Assembly (NCBI GenBank): GCA_021802595.1
Contig: JAJZRT010000152.1
Span: 1 to 7,906, forward strand
Direction: 5' to 3'
Source: Pseudomonadota bacterium
GTDB lineage: Bacteria; Pseudomonadota; Gammaproteobacteria; Burkholderiales; Thiobacillaceae
DNA: 7,906 bases
Part shown: piece after piece, positions 6,655 through 7,906 of the stretch
How the letters are laid out: each line of letters starts with the position of its first letter
Numbering within the stretch: the stretch's first letter is position 1
The notes under the pieces: model-generated
What the model saw: the letters and a program-made list of their open reading frames with translations, nothing else
Databases searched by the model: none
What the model was told of the DNA's origin: nothing
Program-made: the position numbers and the translations under genes

Positions 6655-7906
6655 TTGACGGCGAGCTCCGCTTGCGCAGCCGCATGAACAAGGATGCGGT
6701 CATAGGCGCGCAGCAACTGTGCCACGCGCCTGTCCCATTGGTTGGCCCGGGCGTACTCGATAATCGCCGCACGATCCCAGTTTCTGGAGAGTGCATTCTC
6801 CAGCGCCTGCTGCAAGGCGACGGCATCGCCGAACGGCACGATGCTGCCAAGCTCGTCGCGGCAGACCACTTCCATGTTGCCGCCAACATCGGTCGTGACA
6901 ACCGGCAGTCCGCAGGCCATGGCCTCGAGAAACACATTGGCCCAGCCTTCGTTGCGGGTGGCGAGAACAAAGACGTCGGATGCAGACAGCGCCCATTTAA
7001 GTTCGTCGGGCGGCAACGATCCGAGGAAATGCACGCGCTCCCCCAGCCCCAGCCGCGTCACGTGGGCGTCGAGTTCGGTGCGCATGTCGCCTTCCGGACT
7101 ACCGCCGCCGACAATGACGTAATGCAGACCAGGGTGGCGTTCGATCAGCGCCGGCAGGCAGTCTATGACGCGATGCATGCCCTTGCGCTCGACCAGGGCC
7201 CCCACCGAGACCAGGATTTGTGCGTTTTCCGGGAGACCATAGCGGCTCCGTGCGGCCGTGCGCTCGACCGGATAAAACCGCGCCGTATCGACGCCGTTGC
7301 CGACAACCTCGGTTCTCTCTTCGGCCACCCCGAGTTCAAGCGCCAGCCGGCGCAGGGAAGCGGAGACCGAGAACACCCGCGCGGCGGCTTTGAGTGCACG
7401 CGCCAGACGCGGACGCAGTATGGAGTTGTGGCTGTGCGGCACTTCCGTTCCGCGCAAGGTGATCGTCACCGGCAGACCGAACCACTGCCCCAGCCGGGTC
7501 GCAGCTTCGCCATCCGGGTAGGCGAAGTGCGCGTCGATCAGGCGCGCCCCCTCTGCCTTGAGTCGGCGCAGCAGGAGGAAACTGCCCAGCGCCATCGACC
7601 AGCCGTCGAACTGCCGCAGCAGGCCGGGCACCGACAGGAAGCGCGGGTGGTAGACGCGGATGCCCTGCTGGACTTCGAACGCTGGCGCCTGCGGACGGTA
7701 GCCGGGGCGCAGATGTCGGATCAGCGACTGGCCGGGGAACCAGGGCTGCGGCGAGACCACGGCGAGCGGCCGGTGCTGCGCCACGCGAAACATGCGCTCG
7801 CGGATGAACAGGCCGGCACCGGGACGCGCCGCGCTGGGAAACAGCGAGCTGAACACGACCAGGTAGATGTGGTCCGGTTCAGCCGGACGCCACTCAGCCA
7901 ATTGCC
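6651..7906 (-). CDS. Glycosyltransferase family 4 (GT-B fold), 5' end outside window
   Basis: A retaining GT4-type glycosyltransferase, expected to move a sugar from a nucleotide donor onto a growing lipid-linked glycan at the cytoplasmic membrane. Residues are numbered from an in-frame TTG at 7901. The N-terminal Rossmann half includes HFAYPDG (125-131) and TLRGTEV (148-154). The C-terminal donor-binding half has VGNGVDTARFYP (200-211), GALVERKG (234-241) and the E-x7-E motif with Glu318 and Glu326, followed by AMACGLPVV. About 416 residues are visible, close to a full GT4 length, so only a few N-terminal residues should be missing. The frame stays open to the window edge upstream of the TTG (one Gln codon), so the true start is probably outside. 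The stop overlaps the next gene's start by 4 bases (ATGA), pointing to translational coupling. Family assignment is firm; donor and acceptor cannot be read from the sequence. Confidence 0.93.
   Translation of the reverse strand, partial: QLAEWRPAEPDHIYLVVFSSLFPSAARPGAGLFIRERMFRVAQHRPLAVVSPQPWFPGQSLIRHLRPGYRPQAPAFEVQQGIRVYHPRFLSVPGLLRQFDGWSMALGSFLLLRRLKAEGARLIDAHFAYPDGEAATRLGQWFGLPVTITLRGTEVPHSHNSILRPRLARALKAAARVFSVSASLRRLALELGVAEERTEVVGNGVDTARFYPVERTAARSRYGLPENAQILVSVGALVERKGMHRVIDCLPALIERHPGLHYVIVGGGSPEGDMRTELDAHVTRLGLGERVHFLGSLPPDELKWALSASDVFVLATRNEGWANVFLEAMACGLPVVTTDVGGNMEVVCRDELGSIVPFGDAVALQQALENALSRNWDRAAIIEYARANQWDRRVAQLLRAYDRILVHAAAQAELAVK

Overview
The window is a gene-dense, GC-rich stretch with seven genes, all on the minus strand. 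It reads from right to left as part of one operon. The longest gap between genes is 24 bases. Three junctions are 4-base ATGA overlaps and the other gaps are 24, 10 and 5 bases. Both ends of the operon lie outside the window, and I saw no RNA genes, mobile elements, CRISPR arrays or clear terminators.

In transcription order the genes are: a family 4 glycosyltransferase (7906-6651, 5' end cut off); a PaaK/CapK-type AMP-forming ligase (6654-5269); an alpha/alpha-toroid protein of unknown activity (5244-4030); a formyltransferase (4033-3203); a polytopic membrane protein of the O-antigen ligase/Wzy type (3206-1914); a metallo-beta-lactamase-fold hydrolase with a long C-terminal extension (1903-530); and the N-terminal part of a membrane-anchored SGNH-hydrolase-like protein (524-1, cut by the window edge).

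The set fits an exopolysaccharide or protein-glycosylation locus. The O-antigen-ligase-like protein resembles what I remember of the 'probable O-glycosylation ligase, exosortase A-associated' family (TIGR03097). That would place the operon in an exosortase A/PEP-CTERM polysaccharide locus of the kind found in Gram-negative, mainly beta- and gammaproteobacterial, environmental species. GC content and gene set suggest a betaproteobacterium, perhaps of the Rhodocyclales or Nitrosomonadales, but no marker in the window settles this. No exosortase or PEP-CTERM protein is visible here, so that link rests on family recognition alone.

A working model, which is inference: the glycosyltransferase helps build a lipid-linked glycan in the cytoplasm. 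The ligase activates an organic acid and the formyltransferase modifies an amino sugar or similar amine. The ligase-like membrane protein then polymerises or transfers the glycan at the periplasmic face, and the SGNH-like protein may act on acyl groups there. The toroid and metallo-hydrolase proteins have recognisable folds but no assigned step. They are the most promising part of the window for new biochemistry.
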